A DNA stretch of 64,000 nt, taken from contig NC_053140.1 in the NCBI RefSeq assembly GCF_016808335.1, positions 31,116,586-31,180,585 on the forward strand. The letters are read 5' to 3'. Below, piece after piece: positions 25,501 to 35,290 of this stretch. Below the pieces are notes generated by a model. The model did not search any database. It was not told where the DNA came from and saw nothing but the letters and a program-made list of their open reading frames with translations. The first letter of the stretch is position 1, and every line of letters begins with the position of its first letter. A program made the position numbers and the translations under genes. The stretch is from Panicum virgatum (Eukaryota > Streptophyta > Magnoliopsida > Poales > Poaceae).

Positions 25501-28500
25501 CACACACACCCTGAAATTAGAAGGAACTAATCACCTGTTACATAAGAAAGAGCCAGCACACCTAAAAGTTAGCCAGCTATCCTATACCCTGAATAGATCC
25601 TAAATCTAAGGCTTCCTCTGCCCTCTCGCCGCATTGGCCCAAATGTCAATCTATTTCTCTCTACCAACTGGCCCAAGGGGCATTGGTTTACATATATAGG
25701 GGAAGGAGACTTGGCCAAGTCACCTGTTTAACCCCGATTCTTCCTAGGCGGCCACAGGAGGCCAGTAAAACCACCGTGGTTTCAACCATTGTTATAGAAA
25801 GCACTAACACTAAGAGCTAGGCAGGTAGAGTGATTTCTAGCTCCTTATGGCATAGTCAGTTTTTGTTTTAGAAAAACGGTGACAGGAAGCTTAATTTTGA
25901 ATTCTTGATTTCATATTTCTTCAACATTTCTTACTTTATGCCTTTGCTAAAGGACATAAATGCACTATGAAAAAGGAATTACCAACATTTCAAAAAAGAA
26001 GAGAAGGAAATACCAAAAGTATTCGTTCAGGTCATCATAGTTTCTCCACTTAGAGTGGCTCACTGTACCACGTTTGCTCCTTGCAGCTTCCTTTTACATC
26101 AGTTGAAAATTCAAAAAAGCAAACAACATTATAAAAGGTAAGCGAATTTAGCTTTATAGAAATAATACTAAAAGGTATTTATCACTTTAGTAGCATCAGA
26201 ATCCTGAACGGAATGCTATAAACTGAACAGTGCCGGCCTTTGATGCTATCAAAGTGAACCAAAATTTTTGGTTATTTTTTTAAAACTGTGTTATTTTGAC
26301 GCTATAAAACCAAATTTCTCCTGATAAGTAATAGACAGGATCATCAACAACTGCAACTCATTCCATTAGGATGTAGGCATATGCACCCATGCACATTAAC
26401 AAAAACCAATGAGCAAATACCTTCTGCATAACACTGTAGATGGGTTGAATTACTAGCTGCAGAAACGCATCATCACTCCCCTCTCGCTGGAATGGTGGAT
26501 CAAATGATCCTTCTCTTCTATCAGATATTATGTCATGTAAATCTCTTGCCATCTACCTCATGAATTCAGGGCAAACAAATTATTAATGAATTAGTATGTG
26601 TCAAGACATGAACAATGGCATTGGCCCCTAGGCCATTTATGAGGAAAAGAACATTGTTGTGCTGTTCATTTTTTCAATTTGAAGACGAGTACTTGATGAA
26701 AAAAAGGTAAAAAAAATTGCTCTTTCATTATTTTCAAGGTACTAGACACTCACAGCATGACTGAAACTTGTTCTGTATACTTCATTCTTACACATTTTTC
26801 TTGAAGTTTATGCTAATCTTTATTCAGTTCAAGTGTTGCATACACAAACAGATCCACATAATGCCTTGTTATATTGATAGACCTGATGTTCCCTAGATAC
26901 TTACATGGTTCCTAAATTACAAAAGCCATAGCATAAATGTCAGTTTTACATAAAGTGACAAATTATTGCCTGGAACGATAACTTATTAACATGTCTCTGC
27001 CTTAGGGGACAGAGGACGAACTATTATGCTCTGTCTCAACACTCTGTTTCCCTTTTCTCATGGATATTGTGAAAATCCATACGTGTAACAAAGAAGATGG
27101 CTGATAAAAACAACTTCACACCTAGCACTGCATGTCAGTATTTTTTGAAATTTATGTACATCAAAGAAGAAAAAGCTAATGTAATATATCAAAGAAGATT
27201 TTTGCATGAACTTGACGCATAAAAAGAATTTGGATAAGCTAAATTTCCAATGAAATATATCAAAGAAGAAACAGCTTGTGACCTAAGATCACAACTCCGA
27301 CACGAAGAATGACCAAAAGAATTAGAATTATGTTGCCACTTACATGGTGGAAGATATAGCAAAGACATTCAGGCATAAAGCGAACATTTGAAGCTTCACC
27401 CCAGATCAGTAAATACAGCCCTATGTAAAGAAGCTCTGGCTGTTGTGTGGAGGCATCCCTTGGGATTCTGGGATTTATAAGACCTCTTAGTTAGAGGTAC
27501 GGGATTTCAAGAAAAAGATGCACATAAAACTGATACATACTAACCTAATGTTTGACTCCAAATGCAAATATCGACACCAGGAGTTGTAATTCTGAAAAAC
27601 CTTGTCCATCAAGTCTATCACTGTGTTAGGATGTATCTGCAAAGGGTCAAGTATAAGCAAAAGAGCCCCTAAGAAGTTGAATTGATTCAGTATAACTGAA
27701 ATAAGAAGATTGAAACAATTTTTTTACCATATGAATGTGACTTCCACTCTCGTGGGCATTACCCCGTTTTCTCATGTCAATGTTTGCAAGCAGCAAAATC
27801 AAATGCTCCTTTTGATTCTCAACATTGCCTTTCTACAACCATGAGACAGAACATGACATTACAAAGACATGTTTATCAACACTAAAGTGCATAATGTTCT
27901 CCCAAAGAAAAAACACTAATGTGCATAATGTAGGATGCATTCAGAGTAAATCATAGTTCCTAGAACCGAAATCAAATGACACTATTACTTCATAACTAGT
28001 GCAACATACGAAACAAAATATCCATGAATATACATAATAGAAGTCTATACTTTAGCCTCATGGAATGACAAACTACAGGTGAAAGTCAAATAAATGGAAT
28101 CGGGTCACATTCCTTTTATTTATATAATTATGCATACCAAGTTTCAGGAATTGGTGCAGGCAAGTTGTATTTATTGCCAAAATCAGTTGCATTAATATGC
28201 AGATATTAATACACCAGACAATGTCAAAAATACTGTGGCCTAGCCGAGAAATTTCCTAGTCCCAGGATTTACCAATTCACAAGACAGGGAAGGGGTTGTG
28301 GGTTGTTTGGATAATGAATTTCTTATAGCAGGGGCATGTGAACTACCAATAGCTACTTTGCACTTTATATGCCCAACTTTAGCAAATCATGCAAGCTATA
28401 TGCAACACTTCAATCAAAGTACTACGTGTGATTGCACCTAAATATTGGAATGGCAAAGGCTGGGCATGGGTTGGAGGACTAAGGTAGGAAAAGGGCGGGT

Positions 28501-30837
28501 TGCAGGCCCTTAATTCTGTAACACTCCGGGGTTCCTTTTCCACCTTTTTCTGCTTAATATATTGATGCGCAGTTCTCCTGCGCGTTCGAGAAGAAAAAAA
28601 GGACTAAGGTAGGCACTTGCCATTTGATCTGCAGGGGAATGCTGCTGTCAAGGTGCCTTGTTCAGATAAAGCGAGCGGTTAGCGATTTCTTTGCTTCATG
28701 TTTCATAATTCACAAGAACTACACTCTCATACATACATATATATTGATGATTTACCTCCAAAAAGAATATATTTCCCTAAATAAGAAATCCTAAATATAT
28801 GTAACTAGCATGATTGACTAGACAAATTATAAGATTTAGATGCAGCAAACCAACATAAAAGTCAACCTTCCAACTAGCTTCATGTGTGCTACAGTAATAA
28901 CAATGACTGAACGCCAGACGTGCAGCAATGAAAAACCCATATTTACACAAATAAGACATCTTCTCGCATAAACTACAAATAAAATCACAGATCAAAACCA
29001 ATAAGCTTTACAGGTTTATGTCTGTAACTTTATACTTAACATTTTTAAAATATAGAAAGTCTGGAATTTCCAAATCAGAAGTGCACAATTTGAATTCGAT
29101 AAAGCAAGAAAGTACAGGAAATGGAAATCCATTGGGTATTCATTTAGTGGCACCTGAAATCCAAATGTTTGCCAAAGCCAATCAAGCAAATCGTGGACCA
29201 TAGGTCTGTCCATTTCATCAGGCACTGTTTTTCCATCAGAGCTTTGTGGTATTTCAATCCTTGGCATTGGAAGACCATCCATGTGACGAAGAAGTCGCAC
29301 CGCTGCTTTGATCTGCATTTTGCACAGTGCGTGAAATCCATATTACATGTGGTCGTTTCAAAGCAAACTAAATAAAACTTAAAGTATGTGACCTCGGGAA
29401 TTTCCATTATTGGTTGTCTTGGAACAGAAATATTAAGGGGTAAAATGTTGTACTGTGAGAAAGAAGCTTTCTCTTTTTCAACCCCTTTAGCATACTTATC
29501 ATACTGAAAAGAAAAAGGTTAAAGTAATGTTATTACATAAAATGTGACAGAGATGAAGTAACAAGTTGTAAGGTACTGTAATGATTGGATACAGAACCTC
29601 TGCGTGTTGTTTGCCAGGTGTCACAGTTTTTAGAACATCATATAGGACAGACGCAATCTGATAGTACCTAGCCATCTCCTCCCTGAACCACTCAACAAAA
29701 AAAAAATGAGTTAATGTAGTGAAGTATGATAATTTGTAAGGTTGCTAATACAGCTCAACAATGATCACCCTTACGGTTTCCTCTTTTCATGATCATCCTC
29801 CAGATATTTTTTACAGTAATGCTCATAGAACTTTTGTATCTCCCTTGCATCAGTTCCAGCAAGCCTGCGCTTTGTGTCTTGTTCATCCTGCCAAACAAAA
29901 AGTGGCAAACATGAACACACCACATGTAGTGCTATTTTCGGTTGCATGGCAGAGAGAGTAGTTGACATAATGAGGCATTTTACTGTTGAGAGAAGGACAG
30001 TTCACACTGATTGTTGAATCCAAAACCCCTTATTTCAAAGTATTCTGTTACATAAGTAGAATTACAAACCCTTTACACAAAGTTCTCTAACAAACTGACA
30101 GAAATTAATTTGTTTCTGCCTGAACCAGTAAACAGATGTCTTTAAAAAAATAGAATAAACATGTGTTTGGCTGTTTGGTGTCAGCACTTGGGTCCAGAAA
30201 TCGAGCAGTGTACAAAAAGGTAATACAGCATTCTGTTAATCGTAGCTGGCATGGACTGATGAGGTGATGAGCATCGAGCATAAGGATACCTTTTCAAGCC
30301 TATGCAAAAGGTAGGTTTTGAATTGCCGAACTCCGCGTCCACTTGAGTTTGGATCCATAGTGTGAGCCTTCTCGAATGCAGTGAAACGACCTTCGTTCAG
30401 TGAGCAAGGACCAACAAGAAAACAACATTCAGGTTCCCGTAACCGGAGATGGTGCGCTAAAAGAATATGGGGCATGAGTGTCTTTTCCGTCGTTCAGTTG
30501 AAATAATAACGCGCACATGTGCGGCTGGCTACCCTTAACAACCAATGCGCATCGCAGCAACCGAGTAGTTCAAATTCGAAACTAGCTGCAAGCGATGCGA
30601 GCACGTACATAGGTAGGCGACGCGCGGGTTCTCCTCCTCGATCTCGTTGGCGGCGCGGAGGATGGGCACGATCGGCGCGAGAGACGAAGGCACGAGCTCG
30701 CTCTCCTCCCCTATATCGAGGCCGTCCTCCCACCCGTCGGGGCGCATGGTGAAGGCGCGCGTGGGCGCCCGCCCCATCGTCCGCTGCCGCCCCGACGCGG
30801 ACCGCGGCACCGACCCCGAGGGGCCGGCGCCCGCCAT
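351..30837 (-). CDS. Callose synthase (glucan synthase-like) gene A, 3' end outside window
   Basis: Encodes a callose synthase, the multi-pass plasma-membrane enzyme that makes beta-1,3-glucan from UDP-glucose. I place 36 exons that give 1382 open codons and stop in phase 2 at position 351; family members run to about 1900-1950 residues, so the last quarter lies beyond the left edge. The start ATG at 30835-30837 gives MAGAGPSG, followed by the family N-terminal block [19 protein letters not shown]. The last exons carry the start of the glucan synthase domain ([22 protein letters not shown]). Every junction keeps frame with GT-AG sites. Introns contain three copia elements and LINE pieces, so the gene is far longer than usual. 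The many-intron structure fits the CalS1-8 type rather than the nearly intronless type. The paralogue is not assigned. Boundaries were read by eye and may be off by 1-2 bases. Confidence 0.9.
1318..1552 (+). mobile_element. 5'-truncated LINE (L1-type) 3' end
   Basis: A 235-bp insertion ends in AAGCGCAGCTCTCCTGCATT followed by an A-run, the standard 3' end of grass L1-type LINEs. It is flanked by a perfect 14-bp target duplication, ACTATGTAATTACA, at 1304-1317 and 1553-1566. It lies in a gene A intron (1266-1585), close to the donor side. Without it the intron would be about 70 bp. No coding capacity remains. Confidence 0.85.
2897..2938. repeat. (GA)n microsatellite
   Basis: An almost pure GA run of about 42 bp sits in the short intron 2884-2988 of gene A. 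It is a likely length-polymorphic marker; I infer no function. Confidence 0.9.
4831..4945 (+). repeat. 5' LTR of copia element 1
   Basis: 115 bp, TGTTGG...CCATCA. It contains TATATATACCC, a probable TATA box. It differs from the 3' LTR at 3 positions. Confidence 0.95.
5113..10437 (+). pseudogene. Broken gag-pol of copia element 1
   Basis: Gag, protease, integrase, RT and RNase H are all recognisable but in several frames. Gag has a long Ala/Pro-rich N-terminal extension, then a UBN2-type core ([20 protein letters not shown], then [10 protein letters not shown] near 6340-6370). A 7-bp net insertion relative to element 2 shifts frame at about 6370-6400. In-frame TAG codons lie at 6870-6872, 7032-7034, 9266-9268 and 9688-9690. 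At each of these, element 2 or the copia consensus has CAG or TGG. Protease DSGAS is at about 7100, the integrase HRRLGHPG...CHACQLG finger at about 7495-7610, the RT YVDD at about 9520-9540, and RNase H with TDADWAGCP at about 10010-10040. There is no CCHC knuckle after Gag; an Arg/Gly-rich tract stands in its place. The copy cannot encode a working polyprotein. Confidence 0.9.
10521..10637 (+). repeat. Tandem duplication carrying the polypurine tract, element 1
   Basis: Two copies of a roughly 55-bp unit (10521-10575 and 10584-10637) begin TTGTCCAGTCTTGAACACCG and end in a G-run followed by TGTTAG or TGTTGG. The second copy forms the real polypurine tract joined to the 3' LTR. The first copy has its own G-run plus five LTR-like bases. 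The same arrangement occurs in element 2. Confidence 0.85.
10632..10746 (+). repeat. 3' LTR of copia element 1
   Basis: 115 bp, preceded by the polypurine tract GCGGGGGG and followed by the target duplication ATTTG. Confidence 0.95.
10761..11886 (-). CDS. Gene A exon block 3: N-terminal membrane segment
   Basis: Exons 11764-11886, 11564-11681, 11048-11379, 10903-10955 and 10761-10821. They encode [19 protein letters not shown], then hydrophobic helices ([54 protein letters not shown]) and [10 protein letters not shown], all standard for the first membrane bundle of callose synthases. Phases chain without a break (0, 1, 0, 2, 0 at exon ends). The downstream donor at 10760 is only 14 bp from copia element 1. 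The upstream intron (11887-18407) holds copia element 3. Confidence 0.9.
12869..12993 (-). repeat. 3' LTR of copia element 3
   Basis: 125 bp. In minus-strand sense it runs TGTTAGATATATAG...CTCTACA. It is adjacent to target duplication ATAAC at 12864-12868. Confidence 0.95.
13081..16437 (-). pseudogene. Broken pol of copia element 3
   Basis: Protease DSGAS at about 16400; integrase zinc finger [10 protein letters not shown]...CHACQLGKH at about 15905-16025; integrase core with CDVWTSP and [16 protein letters not shown] near 15540. Frame is lost by one base in a C-run at about 15475-15481, by a small deletion near 15296 and by one base in a C-run near 14940. RT and RNase H are then open from 14820 to 13093 with [14 protein letters not shown] and [23 protein letters not shown] at 13093-13095 replaces the Gln of the conserved FADI-adjacent motif, after which the frame stays open for about 30 more codons. 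The long open RT block shows little decay, but the chain cannot be translated in one piece. Confidence 0.9.
16689..17555 (-). pseudogene. gag of copia element 3, TAG near its end
   Basis: Starts [12 protein letters not shown] and contains a UBN2-type Gag core ([49 protein letters not shown]). The C-terminal part is Gln-rich with a basic RRRRKK cluster and no CCHC knuckle. A TAG at 16689-16691 interrupts a CAG run (Gln) and separates gag from the protease, which continues in the same sense. The original element probably read through in one frame. Confidence 0.85.
17828..17951 (-). repeat. 5' LTR of copia element 3
   Basis: 124 bp. Followed on the minus strand by TGGTATCACGAG, the initiator Met-tRNA primer site. 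Confidence 0.95.
18408..18498 (-). CDS. Gene A exon 12, isolated between two copia elements
   Basis: The 91-bp exon encodes [17 protein letters not shown] and ends KNETE. It joins upstream exon 26014-26090 ([10 protein letters not shown]) in phase 2 and downstream exon 11764-11886 in phase 0. Its neighbours are 7.5 kb and 6.5 kb away, so correct splicing depends on skipping two retroelement-filled introns. Confidence 0.9.
19494..19608 (+). repeat. 5' LTR of copia element 2
   Basis: 115 bp, TGTTGG...CCTACA. The solo LTR at 59662-59776 belongs to the same subfamily. Confidence 0.95.
19786..21528 (+). pseudogene. gag of copia element 2, frameshifted before protease
   Basis: One long open frame covers the Ala/Pro-rich N-terminal region and the Gag core ([20 protein letters not shown] near 20520-20580; [40 protein letters not shown] near 20880-20940). 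After QTGGGG near 21215-21235 the frame diverges from the protease frame that starts near 21600, so a shift lies in 21240-21600. In element 1 Gag and protease share one frame, so the shift belongs to this copy. No CCHC knuckle is seen. Confidence 0.85.
21605..24973 (+). pseudogene. Broken pol of copia element 2
   Basis: Protease DSGAS near 21640; integrase finger HRRLGHPG...CHACQLG near 22035-22160; integrase core with CDNGREF and [10 protein letters not shown] and RNase H open from 23747 to 24973, with [14 protein letters not shown] near 24020-24060. Frame breaks occur near 21940-22020 and 22310. A TGA at 22823-22825 replaces the CGA of element 1, and a TAA lies near 23740. The RT contains a 15-bp tandem duplication giving [11 protein letters not shown] at about 23747-23780. 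RNase H reads TDANCAGC where element 1 has TDADWAGC, so a catalytic Asp is lost. The copy is not autonomous. Confidence 0.9.
25024..25139 (+). repeat. Tandem duplication carrying the polypurine tract, element 2
   Basis: Copies at 25024-25077 and 25086-25139, matching the duplication in element 1. Each ends GACTGCGGGGGGTGTTGG, so the inner copy mimics the polypurine tract/LTR junction. Confidence 0.85.
25134..25248 (+). repeat. 3' LTR of copia element 2
   Basis: 115 bp. Preceded by the G-rich polypurine tract and followed by ATGGA. Confidence 0.95.
25413..25720 (-). mobile_element. LINE 3' end on the minus strand
   Basis: On the minus strand the sequence ends GCAGCTCTCCTGCGTATTCGAGAAAAA, with the conserved tail at 25413-25450. 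It is preceded by a 3'-UTR-like stretch with GTAACAGGTGATTAGTTCC and a GT-rich run. This is a third LINE tail, opposite in sense to the RT remnant beside it. The upstream limit is uncertain and I found no target duplication. Confidence 0.6.
26014..30837 (-). CDS. Gene A exon blocks 1-2: N-terminal cytosolic region
   Basis: Exons 30609-30837 (start ATG 30835-30837), 30290-30390, 29775-29887, 29598-29682, 29393-29503, 29154-29312, 27728-27832, 27545-27636, 27344-27467, 26421-26552 and 26014-26090. They encode [20 protein letters not shown], then a Vta1-like N-terminal region ([33 protein letters not shown]) and the FKS1-type domain ([51 protein letters not shown]). All exon phases chain. I start at MAGAGPSG because the family block follows closely; an in-frame upstream ATG at 31291-31293 would add a long Pro/Ser-rich stretch not seen in the family. 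The first exon is GC-rich, as is usual for grass genes. Confidence 0.9.
28489..28599 (+). mobile_element. Very short 5'-truncated LINE tail
   Basis: A 111-bp insertion ends GCGCAGTTCTCCTGCGCGTTCGAGAA plus an A-run. It is flanked by the perfect 14-bp target duplication AGGACTAAGGTAGG (28475-28488 and 28600-28613). It lies in a gene A intron (27833-29153). Confidence 0.85.
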
Positions 30838-31796
30838 CCCCTGCTGCTGCTGCTTCTGGTGGTGGCGGTGGCGCCGCGCGGCGGAGGTGCTTGGAGGAAG
30901 TGGCGGCGGCGAGGAAGAAGAAGCGAGGTGGGGAAGGGAGGGGAGCGGGGCAAGGCATCTCCGTCTTAAGAGGAGGAGCAGGAGGCGGGCTCGAGGCAGG
31001 CGGCAGTGGTGGTGCTGGTGCTGAGTGTGGAGCGCGCTTTTTCGCTTTGTGGCTTTGGCCGCCGCTTTGGCTTTGGGGAGATGAGATGGCGTTGCTTTTT
31101 GGCGGGGAGAGGTGGGGGGATTTTGGAAATGGGATCGCCGGCGACGGAAGCAAGGAATTTGCGACGGCGGCACCGGCACGGGAGTTTCGGATTCCGGTGG
31201 GGTGGGGGGCCCGGGAGGTCGGAGGATGGCGTGGCGTCCGCCGCAACGGACCGACCGGAGACGGAGGGGACGGGGTGTTGGAGCGGCGACCAACTGACGG
31301 GTGGGGCCCGGGCTGTGGGAATCGCGGCTTTGGGGAGGTTTATGCTTATTCCTCTTCCATTTTCCCAGATTTATTGTTATTATTACTATTATTATTAAAT
31401 TAAAATTAAAATCTCTCCCTCCGTTCTCTCCCCTCTCCAGAAGCTGGCCACAGTCTATTCTAAACTTCTTATAGCTTGGGAAGGATAAGTAGCTGGCTTA
31501 AGTGATCAGATCAAGCATAAATCAACAAAACATTGTCCAAAGCACAAGTAGCTGGATTAGTGGACTAGTACTAGGTTCCAGGCAGTTGGTCTCTTCCTTC
31601 TTTTTCCCAAAGGGCGCAGGGATGTTCATTCGGTCGAACACACAAACCGCTTTCCGAAAGGAGGAGAAGATGACAATGTTGCAGACTGCTAAGAACCCAA
31701 TTCATTGGACGATCGATCCGTTCTCTGTTTCAAAAGAAGTCCCTTGGGGCGGGCCCCGCAAATAAAGCTACTACGATCATGTTAAAAAAATTCAAC
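30838..31796 (-). promoter_or_regulatory. Gene A upstream region, GC-rich then AT-rich
   Basis: The first 450 bp upstream of the ATG are very GC-rich with CCTCC/GGAGG strings, consistent with a 5' leader and CpG-rich promoter. A TTATTATTA microsatellite spans about 31370-31400, then ordinary AT-balanced DNA reaches the CACTA element at 31797. I see no certain TATA box. The CACTA insertion leaves under 1 kb of native upstream DNA. Confidence 0.4.
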
Positions 31797-32040
31797 CACT
31801 ACTACAGAAATGCTGATTTGTCCCGGTTAGGAAACCTCTGTTGTTACGGTTTCACAACCGGGAACGCCAGGCCGGGACAAAAGGGGGTGCCCTTTTTATC
31901 CCGGGTCTGGCAACCGGGACAAAAGGCACCCTTTTGTCACCAACCGGGACAAAAGGTGATGCCAACGCCACGTGCCTGGCGCACCCTTTGGCAGCACCTT
32001 TTGTCCCGGTTGGTGTTACCAACCGGGACAAAAGGTCCAT
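31797..32040. repeat. CACTA left subterminal repeat block
   Basis: At least five copies of GGGACAAAAGG or its complement in both orientations, including the near-palindrome around 31995-32035 (TTTTGTCCCGGTTGGTGTTA then CCAACCGGGACAAAA). In the family these are binding sites for the TNPA-like protein. Confidence 0.8.
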
Positions 32041-32344
32041 TTTTTTATGTTCCTCTTTTCTCAATTGTTTTTCTATTTCGATTATACTTTTACATTTCAA
32101 TTAAACTTATGTATTGGAATTCATTGTGTAAGATCTCCACTAATATATACATATATATAATTACTTATATAATATTTGTCCTAGATAGTTTCCATATATA
32201 AACATATATATACACATATATATTATTGGAGGGCTTCAATATATAATACATACATACTCATAAATAGAAATATAATACATACACACATATATATTTACAT
32301 AGGTATATTCGTTTTTAATTATATATATACACGTATATTATCAG

Positions 32345-34783
32345 ATTTGCTGCAATTGTCAATATTAGATAGTCCGTAATAGTAGAATTCGCCTTTTGGA
32401 TCGATGACTTGCTCAACAATAAATCCGGACAATTGTTCTTGAATCGCCATAATCTTTTCCTCCGGTATGAATTCATCGTGCATCTCCTCGACCTATGGAA
32501 AAAGAGGATAATTAATTTCGACTAATTAAAATACGAGTTCAAATATTAACAAGTTTTTTACTTACTTCCTCCTCCCAATCTGTCCAGGCCCTTGGAGGAC
32601 CTACCAGACCATGGATGTTCTCGCATACATAGTATGCGCATAAATTAGTGCCTTGTTTCTGTCTCAGACACTTTAAGAGAGAAGAAATTATCAGGTATTT
32701 ACATGAATATATAATAAAACTAATGAATCGTGCAACGAATCATCCAAGTGCGTACCGCAAAATCTGTCTTGGTCTTCAATTCCTTGTCAAATTTGACTGG
32801 ATGATTTTCTTCTTCTTTTCCTTCTTCTTTGGAGGCTCCTTAGCAAATGCAGCTACCTTCTTTGCCGGCGGCTGTTTCTGTTTCTTTGCCGGCGGCGGAG
32901 GGGGTGACCATGGAGGCGACATTGACGCTTGAGTGTTCATCGGCGCATGAGATGATGGTGATGGAGAATGTGCCGGTGAACCTTGCTGAGACAGTGCTGC
33001 TCTTGGGGGGTTTTGCGGAGATGATGGCCTTGTAGAGGCATGCTGAGATGCCGGTCTTGGTATTCGATCATCCGACTTTATGACAATGTAGCGCTTATCC
33101 CATAGGATGTAGCCATGAATGGCTTCTGCTAGTGTCCTCTCCCCATCGCCTCTAGGAATATCAATCTCGAGCGTCTCCCAACCCTGGCACACCTGCTCCA
33201 CGCCAACTCTTGTATATCCTGCCGGAATTTGCTGCCCGTGGTACACGTCGTCTGGTTGGGTTGGCATGGCGGTACCATACGCAACAGTGAACATTAAGTT
33301 CTTAATGGCAGTCTGCAGGTCACAAGGTGTCCGCTGGGTGATCTCATCCACTGGAAATCGCTGCGGGACTGTCTCTTCAACTGCGGCCTGGATCCTCGTT
33401 GGCTCGACGGCGACGTCTGTGGAAGCGCAGCTGCTTTTCCGCTGAGACATATGATCGGCTGCGACATTAGGCTCTGGAGGCACCGTTTGCGCTTGCTGTT
33501 GCTGGCTCATTGCTATGGCCACTTGGCGTTGAATCTCTTCCTCCAGTCTTTGATCGTGTGACATGAGCCATTCCTCTAGCCTTCGCAAGTGCTCCCTCTC
33601 ATCATTCTTTTTTCTTTGCTGGCTTCTATATGATTCAATGTAATCCCTGAACCCATACTTCCATGGAGCCACGCCTTTGCCTCTTGTGCGGCCCGGATGC
33701 TCTGGATTCCCAAGGGCGTAAGTCAGCTCGTCCCTCTCTCTATACGGCTGGAATGTTCCCTCGGCTGCTGCTTGTATGGCCTCCTGTAGTCTCTGGGCTG
33801 CTAGCTGGATCTTTGGCCCATAGATGCAGTCCCCAGTCAATGGGTCCAAGCTTCCCCTGTGACCATAAAACCAGGTCCTTGACCTTTCAGGCCAGTTCAT
33901 GGTCGCAGGTTGGATGCCTCTGTCAAGCAGATCCTGCTCCATCTTCTTCCATTTGGGTATTGCAAGCTTGTAGCCTCCTTGGCCTAGAGTGTGATGGTAC
34001 ACTTTCTTCGAGGCATTGTCTTTGGCCTTCTGCACCTTCTGAAGCCCAAGCTCTGAAGACTTGTATTCCACAAATGCATCCCAGTGACCCCTGAGCTTTT
34101 CGAGCTCGCCGGTAAATATGGGTGTGGTCCCGGTCTTGATATATTTCTTCGTCAAAAATTTCTTGAATGATTGCAGATGTTCGGCCATCTTACTCAGGGT
34201 CCAGCGCTTGCATATCTTTTCGGATTCAGCTGGAACCGTGAAGTTTTTCTTAAGCTCCCGCCAGCACCATTCTTTTTCTTTTTCGGGTACCGCATCTCGT
34301 TCCTCGCTTGGATTGGAAGCTTTCCAAAGCCTGAAGCTGATCGGGATGTGGTCCCTGACAATACATCCGGACTGTCTTATGAATTTTTTGGCGGCAGCTT
34401 CTGGAGCGATCGGTTCGCCATCTGGACCAACTTCCGTTATAATGAACCGCCCTTCCAGTTTTTTTGTCGGGCCTCGCTTCGTCTTTTTCTGCTGCGACGA
34501 TGATCCAGACGGCTATAAAAAAACATTCATAGTATTCATATAGATTCACATGAAAATATGATTTTCACTACAAATAAATATAGTTGTGATATGTACATTA
34601 GCACTTTGTTCACCAGCAGCATCATCCTGAATAGATGGTGGCTCAATTCCATCACCGGACATATTCAAATATATGTCGGTATTGCTGCCATCATTAGCTT
34701 GTTTAGGGACATCTCCTGGACCTTTGGCAATCATATTCAACAGGAATTGTTCGTCTTCCGCGTCTGTGTGTCACGGGTCCATC
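32345..34783 (-). pseudogene. CACTA second ORF: plant-transposase domain plus Ulp1-like tail
   Basis: A short first exon (about 34602-34783) reads MDP then a TGA, followed by AEDEQFLLNMIA. A long second exon (about 32776-34512) has the En/Spm plant-transposase domain: GPTKKLEGRFIITEVGPDGE, then HIPISFRLW, WRELKKNF and RSRTWFYGHRG. It then turns low-complexity with Pro- and Lys-rich tracts. Near 32575-32680 the strand reads QKQGTNLCAYYVCE, which matches the catalytic-Cys region of C48/Ulp1 proteases, then EEKIMAIQEQLSGFIVEQVI near 32400-32490. The His/Asp half of the protease fold is not present, so the peptidase part is truncated. Exon limits are approximate. Confidence 0.75.
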
Positions 34784-34847
34784 GTAACTAAAATATGAAT
34801 ACAAATAAAAGCCTTAAAAAAATTCTCTAAATAATCCACATATTTAG

Positions 34848-35034
34848 ATCGGTAACGATAGGAAACTATCGAAAACGATCGGAAACGATTCGGTCGGTAT
34901 CGGTAAGGATCGGAAACAATTCGGTCGGTATCGGTAACGATCGGAAACTATTCGGTCGGTATCGGTAACGATCGAAAACTATCGGAAACGATTCGGTCGG
35001 GATCGGTAACGATCGGAAACTATCGGAAATGATT
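34848..35034. repeat. Minisatellite with GGTAACGATCGGAAACTAT-type units
   Basis: About five imperfect copies of a 35-40-bp unit (TCGGTCGGTATCGGTAACGA plus TCGGAAAC) between the two CACTA genes, upstream of the second ORF. Regulatory or binding function is possible but not shown. Confidence 0.8.
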
Positions 35035-35064
35035 GTGTGTTAGCGCGAGTTTGCGAGCTCGAGA

Positions 35065-35290
35065 AGTAATATAAATGACATAATTAAATAATAAATACAT
35101 GATAAATTAAAGGCTTCGAATGATATAATTAAATAATAAATACATGATAAATTAAAGGCTTCGAATGACATAATTAAATAATAAATACATGATAAATTAA
35201 ATTCTTTGAATGACATAATTAAATAATGAATATATGATAATTAAAGTCTTTGAATGACATAATTAAATAATAAATACATCATAAAAGAAA
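35065..35290. repeat. AT-rich tandem repeat in the CACTA element
   Basis: Four to five copies of a roughly 50-bp unit containing GACATAATTAAATAATAAAT and ACATGATAAATTAAA, directly after the GATCGG minisatellite. Confidence 0.8.
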
